Source: JAEUJT01 sp044225205 (GTDB taxonomy: Bacteria > Myxococcota > Myxococcia > Myxococcales > Myxococcaceae). Taken from it: a stretch of DNA of 17,737 bases. The DNA lies in the NCBI GenBank assembly GCA_044225205.1, contig JBGAIY010000138.1, positions 1 through 17,737 of the forward strand, in the 5' to 3' direction. A program made the translations under genes and the position numbers. Positions 16,059 to 17,737 of this stretch are shown here, piece by piece (position 1 is the first letter of the stretch; each line of letters begins with the position of its first letter). Below the pieces are notes generated by a model. The model did no database searches and was not told the origin of the DNA. It was given only the letters and a program-made list of their open reading frames with translations.

Positions 16059-17441
16059 ATGACTTCACGTGGGTGGGTGCTGTTCTTCTCCGTGGCGACC
16101 GGCTGCGCTTCGACGCCGTTGGTACATGTCGACCTGGCGAACCGCGGGCCCGAATGCGTGAGCCGGGTGCGCATTTTCGACGGCGTGGCCGACCAGCTCA
16201 CCGAGCCCATGAACGTCGTCTTCGCGGGTGGGCGCATCGAGTCGGTCGTGCCCGCCGACGGCACGGTGGGGCCAGGTTGCGTCGACGGCGCGGGCAAGAC
16301 GCTGATGCCCGGGCTCATCGACAGCCATGCGCACGCCGGCTTGGCGACCGGCTTGCCCCCGTGGAAGCTGGGGTTGCCCAACCTGCCCGGGCACATGCAG
16401 TCGTTTCTGTACAGCGGCGTGACGAGCGTGCTCATCGCCGCGACCTCGAGCGGGTTGCCCGACTTGGCGGACGACATTCGAGCGGGCCGGGCGGTCGGGC
16501 CCTCCGTGTTTCGCGCCTCGCGCATTTTCACCGCTGAGAACGGGCACCCCGTGCCCATGTACAAAGCCGTGCTGTTTTGGCCATTGACGACGCTCTTCAT
16601 TCGCCCGGGCGTCACCGAGGTGGCGAGCGACGCCGACGTCGGCCGCGCGGTCGACACCGAGCTGGCCGAACGGCCCGACTTCTTGAAAGTCGTGTACGAC
16701 GACATTCCTCCCGGTACGCCGCACCTGACCCGCGAAGCGCTGCGGCGCATCGTCACGTTGGGGCGCGCGGGTGGTACCCGCACCATCGTGCACGTGGGTT
16801 CGGCGAAAGAGGCCGTCGACGCCGCCCAGGCTGGAGCCGCCTTGCTCATGCACACCCCGTGGGAAGACGAGCTGTCAGACGCCGACGTCGCCGCCATTGC
16901 CGCGACGGGAGTCGCCGTTGTCACCACCCGCCGAATTTACAGTGCCATCGGGCAAGTGCTGGGCGACCGATACCAGCTGCACCCGCTCGAGCGCGCGAGT
17001 TGTTCGGCCGGCGACGCCGAGTCGTTCAACCACCGGCCGAACGGCTTCACCTTCGGCGCGTTCGATGCGTCGTATGAAGCGGCGCTGCCAGGCTACGACG
17101 CCCACCTCGGGGCCAACGTGAAGAAGCTCGCCGACGCGAAGGTGACACTGCTCGTCGGTACCGACGCCGGGTTGCCGGGCATTTTTCAGGGCGCTTCGAT
17201 TCACCGCGAAATGCAAGCGCTGGTCGAAGCGGGCTTGTCGAACGCCGACGTGCTGCGCGCGGCAACGTCGGTGCCGGCCCACCTGCTCGACCCGTCACGC
17301 GTGTTCGGCGTCATCAAAGCCGGGGCGGTGGCCGATGCGCTGCTCATCGACGGCGACCCGCTCGAAGACATTTCGGCGACCGAGCGCATCGTTTCACTGT
17401 GGAAAGGGGGGCTGCGCGTTCAACGGCAGCCCGTGCCCTGA
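16059..17441 (+). CDS. Lipoprotein amidohydrolase (imidazolonepropionase/prolidase-like)
   Basis: 460 aa. The N-terminus MTSRGWVLFFSVATGC has a lipobox (ATGC, Cys16), so it is predicted to be a lipoprotein. The amidohydrolase superfamily metal site is complete: HxH in IDSHAHAG (His90, His92), a candidate carboxylated Lys in DFLKVVYDD (Lys210), His245 (IVHVGS), His265 (LMHTPWED) and Asp369 (VGTDAG). The spacing and motifs resemble imidazolonepropionase-like and Xaa-Pro dipeptidase-like members with a binuclear metal centre. The reaction is hydrolysis of an amide or cyclic amide bond; the substrate cannot be told from sequence. Start ATG 16059 has GAGG 5 bases upstream and lies 19 bases after the kinase stop, so the two are probably one operon. 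The envelope location is unusual for enzymes mostly known from the cytoplasm. Confidence 0.9.
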   Translation: MTSRGWVLFFSVATGCASTPLVHVDLANRGPECVSRVRIFDGVADQLTEPMNVVFAGGRIESVVPADGTVGPGCVDGAGKTLMPGLIDSHAHAGLATGLPPWKLGLPNLPGHMQSFLYSGVTSVLIAATSSGLPDLADDIRAGRAVGPSVFRASRIFTAENGHPVPMYKAVLFWPLTTLFIRPGVTEVASDADVGRAVDTELAERPDFLKVVYDDIPPGTPHLTREALRRIVTLGRAGGTRTIVHVGSAKEAVDAAQAGAALLMHTPWEDELSDADVAAIAATGVAVVTTRRIYSAIGQVLGDRYQLHPLERASCSAGDAESFNHRPNGFTFGAFDASYEAALPGYDAHLGANVKKLADAKVTLLVGTDAGLPGIFQGASIHREMQALVEAGLSNADVLRAATSVPAHLLDPSRVFGVIKAGAVADALLIDGDPLEDISATERIVSLWKGGLRVQRQPVP

Positions 17442-17493
17442 CCCCGCCAACTGGAGTAGCATTGGCCCACCGGCCAGCTCGGCGATTGACCGA

Positions 17494-17617
17494 GTGTTCA
17501 AGCGCAACATCTACCGAGTTGGGGGCTTGGTCAAAAGGAGCCCAAGCCCGCATCGAGCCGGTCGACGCCATCGAACTCGAGCTCGACGCCCTGTGGCCCG
17601 ACCCGCCCGCACCGTGA
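17494..17617 (+). pseudogene. Possible small ORF with a one-base break in an AAAA run
   Basis: In the 234-bp gap before the last gene, one frame from GTG 17494 reads VFKRNIYRVGGLVK. The next frame reads GAQARIEPVDAIELELD...PPAP and stops at 17615-17617 with strongly gene-like third positions. Removing one A from the AAAA run (about 17533-17536) would join them into about 40 residues. There is no clear SD and no recognised family; it may be chance. Confidence 0.22.
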
Positions 17618-17675
17618 ACGCGGCGGTTCAACATGTGGCGCGACACGGCGGCTCCAAAGCTCTATCACCAAGGGC

Positions 17676-17737
17676 ATGACCGCGCGCATCACCACGCTGT
17701 GGGAGTCTGTCGGCAACACGCCTTTGCTGCGAATCGG
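17676..17737 (+). CDS. Cysteine synthase-type PLP enzyme, N-terminal fragment
   Basis: Only the first 20 codons are in the window. They contain ESVGNTPLLRI, the conserved N-terminal signature of fold-type II PLP enzymes of the cysteine synthase (CysK/CysM) and cystathionine beta-synthase group, which join a thiol or sulfide to O-acetylserine or serine. The ATG at 17676 is preceded closely by AAGGG (1-base spacing, a poor SD position). The exact member, including whether a CBS regulatory domain follows, cannot be decided from this fragment. Confidence 0.8.
   Translation, partial: MTARITTLWESVGNTPLLRI

Noticed and set aside
15218..16927. 569-aa minus-strand ORF opposite the kinase and amidohydrolase
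   Set aside because: It spans two confidently identified plus-strand genes and has a low-complexity Ser/Thr/Arg composition, typical of an antisense shadow.

Overview
The window looks like a piece of a high-GC chromosome from a Myxococcota bacterium (formerly Deltaproteobacteria). The reasons are strong G/C preference at third codon positions, several lipoproteins in a row, long Asp-Ala-Gly (DAG) linker repeats, 'DVDCGG' cysteine-rich segments, and an Ala/Lys/Glu-rich leader on a DUF481-type outer-membrane protein. This assignment is an inference from style; there is no rRNA or other marker gene. I saw no tRNA, rRNA, CRISPR array, insertion sequence or integrase.

Left half (1-10796, all minus strand, read right to left). 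A run of exported proteins starts at 10796. The first is a very large lipoprotein, apparently one gene split by a frameshift near 8645. It has an N-terminal papain-like-looking region, a Thr/Val-rich beta region, a Cys-rich region, an 18-bp-unit DAGGG linker and a Gly-rich C-terminal domain. Next come a 1183-aa lipoprotein with a SUEL-like Cys domain and a clear C-type-lectin-like domain, a secreted HEAT-type helical protein with a vitellogenin-N flavour, and a small DAG-rich lipoprotein. Three consecutive junctions are 4-base ATGA stop/start overlaps, each start with its own Shine-Dalgarno (SD) sequence, so these genes are surely co-expressed. After a 211-bp gap comes a 592-aa protein running off the left edge, with His and Cys motifs like those of clan CD (caspase-like) peptidases. 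I recognise no named system here; the cassette is the best candidate in the window for an undescribed cell-surface or secretion complex.

Centre (10797-11004). A divergent intergenic region separates the two halves.

Right half (11005-17737, all plus strand). In order: an O-antigen ligase/polymerase-like membrane protein with a TPR tail (frame broken near 13036), a DUF481-type outer-membrane beta-barrel (frame broken near 13650), a membrane sensor histidine kinase, a lipoprotein amidohydrolase probably co-transcribed with the kinase, a possible small broken ORF, and the first 20 codons of a cysteine-synthase-type PLP enzyme running off the right edge.

Three well-supported one-base frame breaks plus one weaker candidate lie in about 9 kb, while about 8.6 kb at the left end (1-8640) is intact. 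Base-calling errors in a draft or metagenomic assembly are the simplest explanation, but real mutation or recoding is not excluded.
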